Shown here: one piece after another, positions 51,475 to 60,381 of the stretch
Position numbering within the stretch: the first letter of the stretch is position 1
How the letters are laid out: the number at the start of each line of letters is the position of its first letter
Origin: an uncultured Campylobacter sp.
Lineage (GTDB): Bacteria; Campylobacterota; Campylobacteria; Campylobacterales; Campylobacteraceae
NCBI RefSeq assembly: GCF_938017775.1
Contig: NZ_CALIIU010000009.1
Span: forward strand, 55,843-119,842
DNA length: 64,000 nt
Reading direction: 5' to 3'
Position numbers and translations under genes: made by a program
Notes under the pieces: model-generated
Databases searched by the model: none
What the model saw: only the letters and a program-made list of their open reading frames with translations
What the model was told of the DNA's origin: nothing

Positions 51475-54255
51475 GTGGGTGAAGAAAAAAAGGCTTTTAG
51501 CGTCAGAGAGATCGACGAAGGATCGTCCGATCAAAAAGGCGCGCAATCAATGGGTGCCGACAAAGCTGCCTTAAGCGAAAATTTCGCTAGTGAGGGAAAT
51601 TTTGACGCAGAGTATTCCGCAGATGGCGGAGAGAATTTTAGCGGCGAAAATGCCGAGCTTGAGGGTAGCGAGGATGCTGTGCCTCAGAGCGATAAAAATT
51701 CCGCGCTTGATGCAAAAAATTCTGCGAGCAAAAATTCCGCGCACGCCGGCGTTAAGAATTTAAGTGACGATCAAGTGCGCGCTGCTTCTGCAAAAATGCG
51801 AGCACAAAAAAAATCCAAAAAGGCTAAAAAATCAAGCGGACGAAATTCTACCTCGGTAAATTCTGAAAATTCCGCAGGCGCAAATTCTGCAAACTCAAAT
51901 TTAAAGGGCACTGCGAATTCCACGAGCAAAAATTCTACAAATAAAAATTCCGCTGGCGTTGCGAACTCTACAAATAAAAATTCCGCAAAAGCCGCTAATT
52001 TGGCTAAATTTAAAAATGCGAATTCTGCAAGTGCTTTAAATTCTACAAACGGCATAAATTCTGATAATTCTAAAAGCTTTACAGCAGAAAATTCCCAAAA
52101 TTCTAAAAATCAGTCAGCTGGCGTGCTCCCTGCCAGGCGTAGAATTTTTGGCTTCATAAAAAATTATGAGTTTTCCAAGCATATTTTGCTGATGATTGTG
52201 TTCGCATTTGTCTTTAGCGTGGCGTTTCGCATGTGGTGGGTGCATTGGGCGAGCGGCTTTCCGAATTACTTTTTTTGGGACGGCGAGTTGATGATAAACA
52301 CCAACGACGGCTATGCCTTTGCAGAGGGCGCGCGCGACCGACTCGCTGGCTTTCATCAGCCCAACGATCTTAGCTACTTTAGCGCGCCGCTTTCGATCGT
52401 GACGGCGTTTTTGGCTGAAATTTTGCCCTTTAAAATCGAGACGATCTTCGTTTATCTACCGGCTTTGTTTAGCTCGCTCATCGTAGTGCCGATCTTGCTT
52501 ATCTCAAGCGAGTTTCGCTGCATGCGCGCGGGTTTCATCGGCGCGCTTGTCGCGAGCGTGGCGAATAGCTACTACAACCGCACTATGGCGGGGGATTACG
52601 ACACCGATATGCTAAATATCGTGCTTGCGATGTGCATTTTGTGGGCGCTTATCCGTATCTGCACGCGCGGCTCGCGCAGCACGCTGTTTTGGCTGGGTGC
52701 GTTTACGATATTTTATATGTGGTGGTATCCCTCAAGCTTCTCGCTAAATTCCATGATGCTCGCCATGTTTTTCGCCTATACGCTGATTTTTAAGCGAAAA
52801 AGTAGAGTAAATTACGAAGCGATGATCATCTTTTTGATCGCGCTTTGCTCCACGCCTTTGGTAGCTAAAATTTTAATCTCGCTTACGCTATTTTGGCTCT
52901 TTGCATTTAAAGGAAAGCTATTAAATTTTAAAATTTTAGCGATTATCGGCGCACTTGCCGTAGTCTTTTTCGTCGCAAACGGGGGCCTTAGCCCGATCAT
53001 CTTTCAGGCGAAATTTTATATCTTCCGCTCCTTTGCGGACAACGCCGATACGGCATTTCATTTTTTCAACGTCAATCAAACAATCCAAGAATCAGGCATC
53101 GTGCCAACTAAGATCTTTATGGAGCGCATCAGCTCGCACGTCGCGGTTTTCGTGATCGCAGCGATCGGATACGTAGTGCTTTGCTTTAGGCATAAGGAAT
53201 TTTTGCTCTCGATCCCACTTCTGCTTTTGGGCTTTGCGGCAAACAAAGCGGGCCTTAGATTTACGATCTACGCTGTGGGCGTGATGGGGCTGAGCTTCGG
53301 ATATATTTTGTATTTTTGCGTAAAGCGCTTGGATCTGCCAAAGATCGCTGCACGCGCGATACTGCTTATTTTAACGGCGCTTGCGATCTATCCAGCGTGG
53401 CAGCACATCGTCTCGTACAAGGTCGATACGGTCTTTTATCAAAGTGAGGTACGGGTGCTAGATGAGCTCAAAGATAAGGCGCAGCGCGAGGATTACGCAC
53501 TTTCGTGGTGGGATTACGGTTACGGCATACGCTATTACAGCGATGTAAAAACCCTCATCGACGGCGGTAAACACCTAGGCAACGATAATTTCCCCGTTAG
53601 TTTCGCACTTTTTAAAGATCAGATGAGCTCCGCAAATATGGCGCGCCTGGATGTCGAATACACCGAGCGCGGATATAGCGAAAAAATTCCAAACAAGCTA
53701 AAGCAAATTTTAAAAGACTATAACGCGACTGATGTAAATGATTTTATCTTAAGCTTGGGACTGGCTGATTTTAAGCCGCCGAAGCCTACGCGCGACATCT
53801 ACTACATCCTGCCCGATCGCATGATGAATATCTTCCCCGTCGTCACGCAGTTTTCAAACATCGATATCACCGACGGCAAGCAGCTAAATGAGCTGTTTTT
53901 TATAACGAGCGATAGGTTCGTTCAGGATCAAAGCGGCGTGCATATGGACAACGGCTTTTCGATCTCACCGAGCCTTTTAAATTTAGAGTATAGCGGCAGA
54001 AAATTTGCGATCAATACCTTTTACGAAACGAGCTACGACGCGAATGGCAAGCTTGCGGTAAAAGAGTTTAATATGGACAGCAGCGCGCAATTTTACGTGA
54101 TTTTCATGCGCGATTACGGGAGATTTTTGCTGCTAGATAAGACGATGCTAAACTCAAGCTACATTCAGCTTTTTGTATTTGAAAGATATAGGCCCGAGCT
54201 ATTCGAGCCTGTGATCTTAAGCCCTGCTGTGAAAGTTTATAAATTAAAGCGCTAG
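51475..54255 (+). CDS. pglB: Oligosaccharyltransferase PglB with long N-terminal extension
   Basis: 926 aa, GTG start 2 bp after pglJ. PglB transfers the lipid-linked glycan to Asn in the periplasm. Residues about 1-213 are a low-complexity Asn/Ser/Ala/Lys-rich region on the cytoplasmic side, absent from C. jejuni PglB (713 aa). The membrane part follows (about 225-650; ANSYYNRTMAGDYDTDM holds the first-loop acidic residues), then the STT3 signature WWDYG at 678-682. A sequon D-Y-N750-A-T lies at a place equivalent to the DYNQS site of the C. jejuni enzyme. A later start for a shorter form is possible but no good site is seen. Confidence 0.95.
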   Translation: MGEEKKAFSVREIDEGSSDQKGAQSMGADKAALSENFASEGNFDAEYSADGGENFSGENAELEGSEDAVPQSDKNSALDAKNSASKNSAHAGVKNLSDDQVRAASAKMRAQKKSKKAKKSSGRNSTSVNSENSAGANSANSNLKGTANSTSKNSTNKNSAGVANSTNKNSAKAANLAKFKNANSASALNSTNGINSDNSKSFTAENSQNSKNQSAGVLPARRRIFGFIKNYEFSKHILLMIVFAFVFSVAFRMWWVHWASGFPNYFFWDGELMINTNDGYAFAEGARDRLAGFHQPNDLSYFSAPLSIVTAFLAEILPFKIETIFVYLPALFSSLIVVPILLISSEFRCMRAGFIGALVASVANSYYNRTMAGDYDTDMLNIVLAMCILWALIRICTRGSRSTLFWLGAFTIFYMWWYPSSFSLNSMMLAMFFAYTLIFKRKSRVNYEAMIIFLIALCSTPLVAKILISLTLFWLFAFKGKLLNFKILAIIGALAVVFFVANGGLSPIIFQAKFYIFRSFADNADTAFHFFNVNQTIQESGIVPTKIFMERISSHVAVFVIAAIGYVVLCFRHKEFLLSIPLLLLGFAANKAGLRFTIYAVGVMGLSFGYILYFCVKRLDLPKIAARAILLILTALAIYPAWQHIVSYKVDTVFYQSEVRVLDELKDKAQREDYALSWWDYGYGIRYYSDVKTLIDGGKHLGNDNFPVSFALFKDQMSSANMARLDVEYTERGYSEKIPNKLKQILKDYNATDVNDFILSLGLADFKPPKPTRDIYYILPDRMMNIFPVVTQFSNIDITDGKQLNELFFITSDRFVQDQSGVHMDNGFSISPSLLNLEYSGRKFAINTFYETSYDANGKLAVKEFNMDSSAQFYVIFMRDYGRFLLLDKTMLNSSYIQLFVFERYRPELFEPVILSPAVKVYKLKR

Positions 54256-54328
54256 ATAAAATTTTGCCGCAATCTAAGGAGAAATTTATGAAATTTAATC
54301 TCGCAACGCCAAGCAAGGAATGCAGCAT

Positions 54329-55456
54329 ATGGCTCGCATAGGGTTTTTAAGCCATGCCGATATGAGCTTACATTTCTTTCGCCGCCCGATAATGCAGGCT
54401 TTAAAAGAGCGCGGGCACGAGGTTTTCGCAATCGCTCCTCGTGGCGCTTATACGCAGGATTTAGCGCGCGATTTTAATGCCGTAACCTACGATCTTGATC
54501 GAGCGAGCCTAAATCCGCTTACCGTATTTAGCAACACCAAAGCCCTTGCGCGTGAGTTAAAGAGGTTAAATTTGGACCTGCTGCAAACAGCTGCGCACAA
54601 ATCAAACGTGTTTGGTACGCTAGCGGCTCGTGAGGCAGGTATAAAATATGTGATAAACTTAGTCGAGGGGCTGGGTAGCTTTTATATCGACGATGATATT
54701 AAAACAAGGCTCGTACGAGCGGTATTGGAGAAGCTTTATAAATTTTCATTTTCGCAGGCGGATGCTTGCGTATTTGTAAACGATGCCGATCCCGATTACA
54801 TGCTATCTCGCGGGCTTATTACAAAGCAAAAGGTCATAAGGATTAAAAGTGTAGGCGTAAATGCTGAAAGGTTCAACCCCCAAATCGTTAGTGCAGCGGA
54901 TCTGGGCTGGGATTTGCACGGCAAAAAGATCGTACTGATGATAGCTCGCGCGATGTGGCATAAGGGCGTGAGAGAATTCTACGAAGCAGCAGAAATTTTA
55001 AAAGATCGATTGGATGCAAAATTTGTCTTCGTAGGCGAGGGCTTTGCGGGCAATAAAAGCACCGCCGATCCTACGTTTTTGCGAAGCGGCGCGGTGCATT
55101 ATCTGGGTGCCAGAAATGATGTGCCGGAGCTTTTGAAGGCTAGTTACCTACTGGCACTTCCTAGCTACAAGGAGGGCTTTCCGCGCACGGTTTTAGAGGC
55201 GATGAGCATGGCGCGAGCCTGCGTGGTAAGCGACTGTAGCGGCTGCGTAGAGGCGGTACAAGATGGCATCAACGGCTTAATTTGCCGCACTCGCGACGCG
55301 GGTGATTTTGCGCGAAAGATCGAAATTTTATTAGACGATACCGCGCTTTGCGAAAGGCTGGGACGAAATGGGCGCGAGATGGTGCTTGCAAATTACGACG
55401 AAAAGATCGTCACGGAAAAATATTTAGAGGTTTATAGGAAATTTATCGATGTATAA
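54329..55456 (+). CDS. pglA: PglA glycosyltransferase (first GalNAc)
   Basis: 375 aa GT4. RIGFLSHADMSLHFFRRPI, YDLDRASLNPLTVF, AAHKSNVFGTLAAREAG, LVEGLGSFYIDDD, VLMIARAMWHKGVREFYE and HYLGARNDVPELLK match C. jejuni PglA, which adds GalNAc alpha-1,3 to the undecaprenyl-PP-bacillosamine made by PglC. E-x7-E: EGFPRTVLEAM. ATG 54329 is chosen over 54320 because AAGGA is 9 bp before it. The gene overlaps pglC by 8 bp. Confidence 0.93.
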   Translation: MARIGFLSHADMSLHFFRRPIMQALKERGHEVFAIAPRGAYTQDLARDFNAVTYDLDRASLNPLTVFSNTKALARELKRLNLDLLQTAAHKSNVFGTLAAREAGIKYVINLVEGLGSFYIDDDIKTRLVRAVLEKLYKFSFSQADACVFVNDADPDYMLSRGLITKQKVIRIKSVGVNAERFNPQIVSAADLGWDLHGKKIVLMIARAMWHKGVREFYEAAEILKDRLDAKFVFVGEGFAGNKSTADPTFLRSGAVHYLGARNDVPELLKASYLLALPSYKEGFPRTVLEAMSMARACVVSDCSGCVEAVQDGINGLICRTRDAGDFARKIEILLDDTALCERLGRNGREMVLANYDEKIVTEKYLEVYRKFIDV

Positions 55457-56054
55457 GAGCTTTTTAAAACGCGCGCTTGATTTTACGGCGGCTTTGATTT
55501 TGATTATTTTGGTTTCGCCCGTGATGGCGCTTACGTGGTTCTTGATCCGCAAACACATTAGCAAAAGCACGATTTTTACGCAATCTCGCCCGGGGTTTGA
55601 TGAGCAAATTTTTAAAATTTACAAATTTAAAACGATGAGCGACGAGCGCGGCGCGGACGGCGGGCTTCTGCCCGACGAAGAGCGGCTGAACGATTACGGC
55701 AAAAAGATCCGTGCGCTAAGCCTGGATGAGCTGCCGCAGCTTTTCAACGTTCTAAAGGGCGATATGAGCTTCATCGGGCCGCGCCCTTTACTGATCGAAT
55801 ACTTGCCGCTTTATTCGCCGCAGCAGCGCTTGCGACACAGCGTGCGCCCGGGCATCACGGGGCTTGCGCAGGTAAACGGTCGCAACGCGATCAGCTGGGA
55901 GAAAAAATTTGAGTTCGATACGTATTACGCGCAGAATTTAAGCTTCGCGCTCGATCTTAAGATCGCGCTTTTGACGATTAAAAAGGTACTTGCGAAAGAG
56001 GGCGTGAATAAAGAGGGTATGGCGACGACGGAGAAATTTAATGGGCACAACTAA
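55449..56054 (+). CDS. pglC: Undecaprenyl-phosphate diNAcBac-1-phosphate transferase PglC
   Basis: 201-aa monotopic phosphoglycosyl transferase that starts the lipid-linked glycan. A re-entrant N-terminal helix (LDFTAALILIILVSPVMAL) is followed by KIYKFKTMSDERG, the catalytic pair D93-E94 (LDELPQL), GDMSFIGPRPLL and HSVRPGITGLAQVNGRN. Numbering of the DE pair equals that of C. concisus PglC, whose structure is known. It overlaps pglA upstream and pglD downstream, a tight operon. Confidence 0.96.
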   Translation: MYKSFLKRALDFTAALILIILVSPVMALTWFLIRKHISKSTIFTQSRPGFDEQIFKIYKFKTMSDERGADGGLLPDEERLNDYGKKIRALSLDELPQLFNVLKGDMSFIGPRPLLIEYLPLYSPQQRLRHSVRPGITGLAQVNGRNAISWEKKFEFDTYYAQNLSFALDLKIALLTIKKVLAKEGVNKEGMATTEKFNGHN

Positions 56055-56640
56055 AATTTACGTTTACGGCGCAAGCGGACACGGGCTGGTGGTTGCGGAC
56101 GTCGCGCTAGCCGCGCGCGGGGCTAAATTTAGCGAGGTCGTTTTTTTAGACGACGCGGCGGGGCTGAAATTTAGCGAGGATCTGCCGAAGCATCCCGTAA
56201 TAATCGCAATCGGCGATAATAAAACCCGCGCAAAGATCCAAGAGAGAGTAGCGTGCGCGGGTTTTGAGATAGCGACGCTAATTCATCAAAGCGCCATCGT
56301 TAGCCCAAGCGCCACTATCGACGAGGGCGCGGTCGTAATGCCCGGCGCCGTGATAAACGCTCAAGCTAAAATCGGTCGCGGCGCGATAATCAATTCAGGC
56401 GTCGTAATCGAGCATGAGTGCGAGATCGGCGAGTTCGCGCACATTAGCCCTAATGCGGCGCTTGCGGGCGGCGTGAAAGTGGGGGCGTTTTCGCACATCG
56501 GTATCGGTGCCAGCGTCATTCAGAGGCTAAGTATCGGGCAGCGCTGCATCATCGGCGCGGGCGCTGCAGTGGTGCGCGATATAGCTAGCGACAGCGTAGC
56601 CGTAGGCGTGCCTGCTCGCGTGATTAAAAAAAATAGCTGA
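56041..56640 (+). CDS. pglD: UDP-4-amino-sugar N-acetyltransferase PglD
   Basis: 199 aa. An N-terminal Rossmann part (YVYGASGHGLVVADVA) precedes a left-handed beta-helix with hexapeptide repeats (VMPGAVINAQAKIGRGAIIN...). Catalytic H125 sits in VVIEHECEIG. PglD acetylates UDP-4-amino-4,6-dideoxy-GlcNAc with acetyl-CoA to give UDP-diNAcBac. Its start overlaps the pglC end by 14 bp. A 116-bp gap follows, with a GATAAAAT box that may be a promoter for pglE. Confidence 0.93.
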   Translation: MGTTKIYVYGASGHGLVVADVALAARGAKFSEVVFLDDAAGLKFSEDLPKHPVIIAIGDNKTRAKIQERVACAGFEIATLIHQSAIVSPSATIDEGAVVMPGAVINAQAKIGRGAIINSGVVIEHECEIGEFAHISPNAALAGGVKVGAFSHIGIGASVIQRLSIGQRCIIGAGAAVVRDIASDSVAVGVPARVIKKNS

Positions 56641-56756
56641 ATTTAAAATTTATAGCATTAAAAGTGATAAAATCCGAGCATTTAAATTTTAATGCCGAAA
56701 GCTAAATTTAGCCCTGCATCGCGCGAGGTTAAATTTTAAATCAAGGAAGGATAGAG

Positions 56757-57854
56757 ATGGCAAGAGTATTTTTAAGCCCGCCGAATATGGGTGGTGATGA
56801 GCTTGAGTATATAAAAAAGGTATTTGAGAGCAACTATATAGCGCCTTTGGGTGAATATGTCAATCGATTTGAGGACGCAGTGAAGTCCTATACTGGCACG
56901 CGCGGCGCGCTGGCGCTAAACGCAGGCACGGCGGCACTTCATCTAGCGCTTCGTTGCAGTGGCGTAAAGGACGGCGACGTGGTGCTCGGCTCCACGTTTA
57001 CCTTCATGGCGTCGCTAAATCCGATATTTTACGAGCGCTGCGTGCCGGTGCTGATAGACAGCGACGAGAGTTGGAATTTAAGCCCGAAGCTGCTTAAAGA
57101 AGCGATCAAAAAATCGCCGAAAAAGCCAAAGGTGCTCGTCGTTACGCATCTTTACGGACAGGCTGCGAAGATGGATGAGATATGCAAAATTTGCGCTAAT
57201 GAAAATATCGATCTCATCGAGGATGCCGCAGAGGCGCTGGGCGGATTTTATAAGGGTAAAGCACTTGGTGGTATCGGAAAATGCGGCGCGCTAAGCTTTA
57301 ATGGCAATAAAATCATCACCACTTCTGGCGGCGGAATGCTGATCTCAAACGATGAGGAGCTAGTGGCTAAGGCTAGATTTTTAAGCACCCAGGCGCGCGA
57401 GCCGCTGCTTCACTATGAACACAAGGACTACGGCTATAACTACCGCTTAAGCAACGTCTTAGGAGCTATCGGCGTAGGCCAGATGGAGGTCTTGCCGCAG
57501 CGTGTAAAGAGAAAACGCGAAATTTTTAAAATTTATGAGGATCTGTTTAGAGGCACCGATGTGGAGTTTATGCCCGAAGTAGAAGGCGGCGAGGGCAACA
57601 GATGGCTTACGACGCTTCTATTTAAGAAAAAGAATGCCCATCTAAAGGTAATCGACGCCCTAAATAAAGCCGACATCGAATCTCGTCCGCTTTGGAAGCC
57701 GATGCATCTGCAAAGCATCTTCGCAGGCGCGCTTAGCGTCACGGACGGCACGAGCGAGGATATGTTCAGTCGCGGCATCTGCCTTCCTAGTGGCACCGAT
57801 ATGAGTGACGAGACGATCGAGCGCGTCGTAAAAATCGTAAAAGAAAACATCTGA
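56757..57854 (+). CDS. pglE: UDP-4-keto-sugar aminotransferase PglE
   Basis: 365-aa PLP enzyme, DegT/DnrJ/EryC1 family. Landmarks: VFLSPPNMGGDELEYIKKVFESNYIAPLG (typical PglE start), GTAALHLALR, IEDAAEALGGFYKGK and the PLP lysine K185 in FNGNKIITTSGGG. It transaminates the 4-keto sugar made by PglF using glutamate. AAGGA precedes ATG 56757. pglF starts on the last base of its stop codon. Confidence 0.94.
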   Translation: MARVFLSPPNMGGDELEYIKKVFESNYIAPLGEYVNRFEDAVKSYTGTRGALALNAGTAALHLALRCSGVKDGDVVLGSTFTFMASLNPIFYERCVPVLIDSDESWNLSPKLLKEAIKKSPKKPKVLVVTHLYGQAAKMDEICKICANENIDLIEDAAEALGGFYKGKALGGIGKCGALSFNGNKIITTSGGGMLISNDEELVAKARFLSTQAREPLLHYEHKDYGYNYRLSNVLGAIGVGQMEVLPQRVKRKREIFKIYEDLFRGTDVEFMPEVEGGEGNRWLTTLLFKKKNAHLKVIDALNKADIESRPLWKPMHLQSIFAGALSVTDGTSEDMFSRGICLPSGTDMSDETIERVVKIVKENI

Positions 57855-59659
57855 TGCTGTTAAAACCCACTAAATTTAGCCGCTTCGCGTTTTTTTTGCT
57901 AGGAGATATTTTTATCTCGATCCTCTCCGTTTACATCGCGTTTTTGCTGCGATTTAGCGGAGATATACCGAACGAATTTTATAAAGGCGCGCTGCTTAGC
58001 GCCTCGAGCCTTACTGCGATTAAAATTTTCTACTTTTGGTTTTTGCGGATCTATTTAGTTCCGTGGAGATTTTTCGGGCTATATGAAGCGAGGAAGCTCT
58101 TCTATGCGCACGTGATGGCAGCGCTTACCTTTTTAATCCTGTTTTTTCTAGCGAGTAAAATTTTTAACCCCTTCCCGCGCTCGGTCATCATCATCGATGC
58201 GGCGATCTCGTTTATTTTAATCGGTGGGATTAGAATTTCAAAGAGGATGTTTCTAAGCGAGAAGAAAAATATCACGAATAACGAGCCTTGTATCGTCGTA
58301 GGCGCTACGAGCAAGACCTTTCACGTCCTAAAGGGTATGCGGCAAAAATATATTAATTACTATCCGGTGGGCGTCGTAGATGGGCGGCCTGAGCTAGTAG
58401 GAACGTATTGCGAAAACTACGTCGTCAGAGCCAAGGGCGAAATTCCGCAGATGATCAAAGATAGCGGCGCTAAAACCGCGATCATCGCGCTGGCGCTGTA
58501 TCCGGACGAGCTAAAGCAGCTCTACGACGAGCTTTTTGCATACGGGCTAAAGGATATCAAGCTCTTTTCGCTTTTGGAGGATGAGAGCAAAAAGATCCGC
58601 GATGTATCGATCGAAGATCTGCTCGCGCGCAAGCCCAAAGACCTCGACACCAAAGCGATCGAAAATTTTATCAAAGACAAGATCGTGCTGGTAACGGGCG
58701 CGGGCGGCACGATAGGAAGCGAAATTTGTAAGCAATGCTTGAAATTTGGCGCAAAGCGTCTTATCATGGTCGAACACAGCGAGTTTAACCTCTACTCAAT
58801 TAACGAAGCCACCGGCGCGGATGCGCGCAACGAGTTAAAGATGATAAACGTCGTTTATCGCCATGAGCTGGAGGAGGTTTTTGCAGAATTTCATCCCGAA
58901 GTAGTCGTGCACGCAGCGGCGTATAAGCACGTGCCGCTATGCGAATTTAATCCGCATCTAGCGGTCAAGAACAATGTCATCGGCACAAAAAACGTAATCG
59001 ATCTGTCCAAAAAATACGGCGCGAAAAAGGTCGTTTTGATCTCGACTGATAAGGCGGTGCGACCGACGAACATTATGGGCACTACGAAGCGTATCTGCGA
59101 GCTTTACGCGCTAAATTCCAACGATGCGGCAAGCGATACGCAGATCGTCGCGGTGCGCTTCGGAAACGTGCTCGGCTCAAGCGGCAGCGTTATCCCTAAA
59201 TTTAAACGCCAGATCGAAGCGAACGAGCCGCTTACCGTTACGCACCCCGAAATTACGAGATATTTTATGCTCGTTAGCGAGGCGTGCCAGCTGGTGCTTC
59301 AAGCGGCCTCCATCGCGCAGGGTGGCGAACTTTTCGTGCTGGATATGGGCGAGCCCGTAAAGATCGCCGATCTTGCCAAGCGAATGCTGCAGCTTGCCGG
59401 CAAGGAGGAGCTTGGCATTAAATTTGTCGGTCTGCGTCCCGGCGAGAAGCTTTACGAGGAGCTTTTGATCGACGAAAACGACAAGAGCACGAAGTACCAA
59501 TCCATATTCGTAACCCACTCCGCAAAATACGACCTGCAAGAGCTAAGCTCGCAGATCGAGGAGCTTTCAGAGTGCGAGGACGCGCAGGTCGCGGATAAGC
59601 TAAAGCGCATCGTGCCCGAGTTTTCGCACCGATTAAACGATATGAAGGGCACGGCTTGA
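57854..59659 (+). CDS. pglF: UDP-GlcNAc 4,6-dehydratase PglF
   Basis: 601 aa. Four N-terminal membrane helices (about 1-130) anchor a CapD/FlaA1-like domain: VVGATSKTF first Rossmann fold, then TGAGGTIGSEI, the STDKAVRPT catalytic strip and MGTTKR in place of the usual Tyr-x3-Lys, as known for this membrane dehydratase class. It makes UDP-2-acetamido-2,6-dideoxy-4-keto-hexose, first step of bacillosamine synthesis. hisH starts inside its stop. Confidence 0.95.
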   Translation: MLLKPTKFSRFAFFLLGDIFISILSVYIAFLLRFSGDIPNEFYKGALLSASSLTAIKIFYFWFLRIYLVPWRFFGLYEARKLFYAHVMAALTFLILFFLASKIFNPFPRSVIIIDAAISFILIGGIRISKRMFLSEKKNITNNEPCIVVGATSKTFHVLKGMRQKYINYYPVGVVDGRPELVGTYCENYVVRAKGEIPQMIKDSGAKTAIIALALYPDELKQLYDELFAYGLKDIKLFSLLEDESKKIRDVSIEDLLARKPKDLDTKAIENFIKDKIVLVTGAGGTIGSEICKQCLKFGAKRLIMVEHSEFNLYSINEATGADARNELKMINVVYRHELEEVFAEFHPEVVVHAAAYKHVPLCEFNPHLAVKNNVIGTKNVIDLSKKYGAKKVVLISTDKAVRPTNIMGTTKRICELYALNSNDAASDTQIVAVRFGNVLGSSGSVIPKFKRQIEANEPLTVTHPEITRYFMLVSEACQLVLQAASIAQGGELFVLDMGEPVKIADLAKRMLQLAGKEELGIKFVGLRPGEKLYEELLIDENDKSTKYQSIFVTHSAKYDLQELSSQIEELSECEDAQVADKLKRIVPEFSHRLNDMKGTA

Positions 59660-60381
59660 TCGGCATCGTGGATTACGGCGCGGGCAATATCCGAAGCGTA
59701 ATGAACGCGCTTAGTTTTTGCGGCGCTAAATTTTGCCTCGCGCGCAGCCCCGAGGAGCTTTTGAGCTGCGATAAGGCTCTGCTTCCGGGCGTGGGCGCAT
59801 TCGGCGAGGCGATGGATAGGCTTCGCGCAAACGGTATGGACGCCGCGATTAAAGAATTCGTAGCAAGCGGCAGATATTTTTTAGGCATCTGCCTTGGGAT
59901 GCAGCTTCTGTTCGAGCAAAGCGAGGAATTTGGCGCGCGTAGCGGGCTTGGAATTTTGCCCGGTCGCGTCGTGAAATTTGACAAAACGAAATTTAATATT
60001 CAGGGAGTGGAATCCAGGTCCGAAGATTTTAAATTTAGATCGGGCGGGGCGAAATTTAATTCAGACGAGGCGGAGTCTGGCGAATGCTGCGGGCAAAATT
60101 TTACCTGTGCCGAAAGCCTAAAGATCCCGCACGTCGGCTGGAACAGCGCGCATTTTATCAAGCGCTCGCCGATAAACGCGGGCTTGGGCGAGTTTGAGTA
60201 TCTGTATTTCGTGCACTCCTACCACGTCCTTTGCGCGCGCGAGATCACGCTTGCGACCACGTTTTACGGCTATGAGTTTGCAAGCGCGATCTGGCGCGAA
60301 AACGTATTTGCCTTTCAGCCGCATCCCGAAAAAAGCCACGATGCGGGCATAAAAATCATTAAAAATTTTACGGAGCTGTGA
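59656..60381 (+). CDS. hisH: Imidazole glycerol phosphate synthase, glutaminase subunit HisH
   Basis: 241 aa, TTG start overlapping the pglF stop. Class-I glutamine amidotransferase that feeds ammonia to HisF in histidine synthesis. VDYGAGNIRSV, LLPGVGAFGEAM, nucleophile C79 in GICLGMQLL, and FQPHPEKS with the His/Glu of the triad. Residues about 113-154 are an unusual polar insert (SEDFKFRSGGAKF...CCGQNF) between the Gly-rich turn and KIPHVGWN; standard HisH is about 200 aa. A hisH paralogue for glycan synthesis (PseA/PglI-like amidotransferase) is less likely because hisA follows. Confidence 0.87.
   Translation: MIGIVDYGAGNIRSVMNALSFCGAKFCLARSPEELLSCDKALLPGVGAFGEAMDRLRANGMDAAIKEFVASGRYFLGICLGMQLLFEQSEEFGARSGLGILPGRVVKFDKTKFNIQGVESRSEDFKFRSGGAKFNSDEAESGECCGQNFTCAESLKIPHVGWNSAHFIKRSPINAGLGEFEYLYFVHSYHVLCAREITLATTFYGYEFASAIWRENVFAFQPHPEKSHDAGIKIIKNFTEL

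Noticed and set aside
51771..52055. Minus-strand open frame rich in VEF/AEF units
   Set aside because: Antisense of the PglB low-complexity extension, same reason as above; no ribosome-binding site.
59656..60381. HisH as a glycan-locus amidotransferase rather than histidine synthesis
   Set aside because: hisA overlaps directly downstream and the sequence lacks features of sugar amidotransferases; the pgl neighbour is probably chance.
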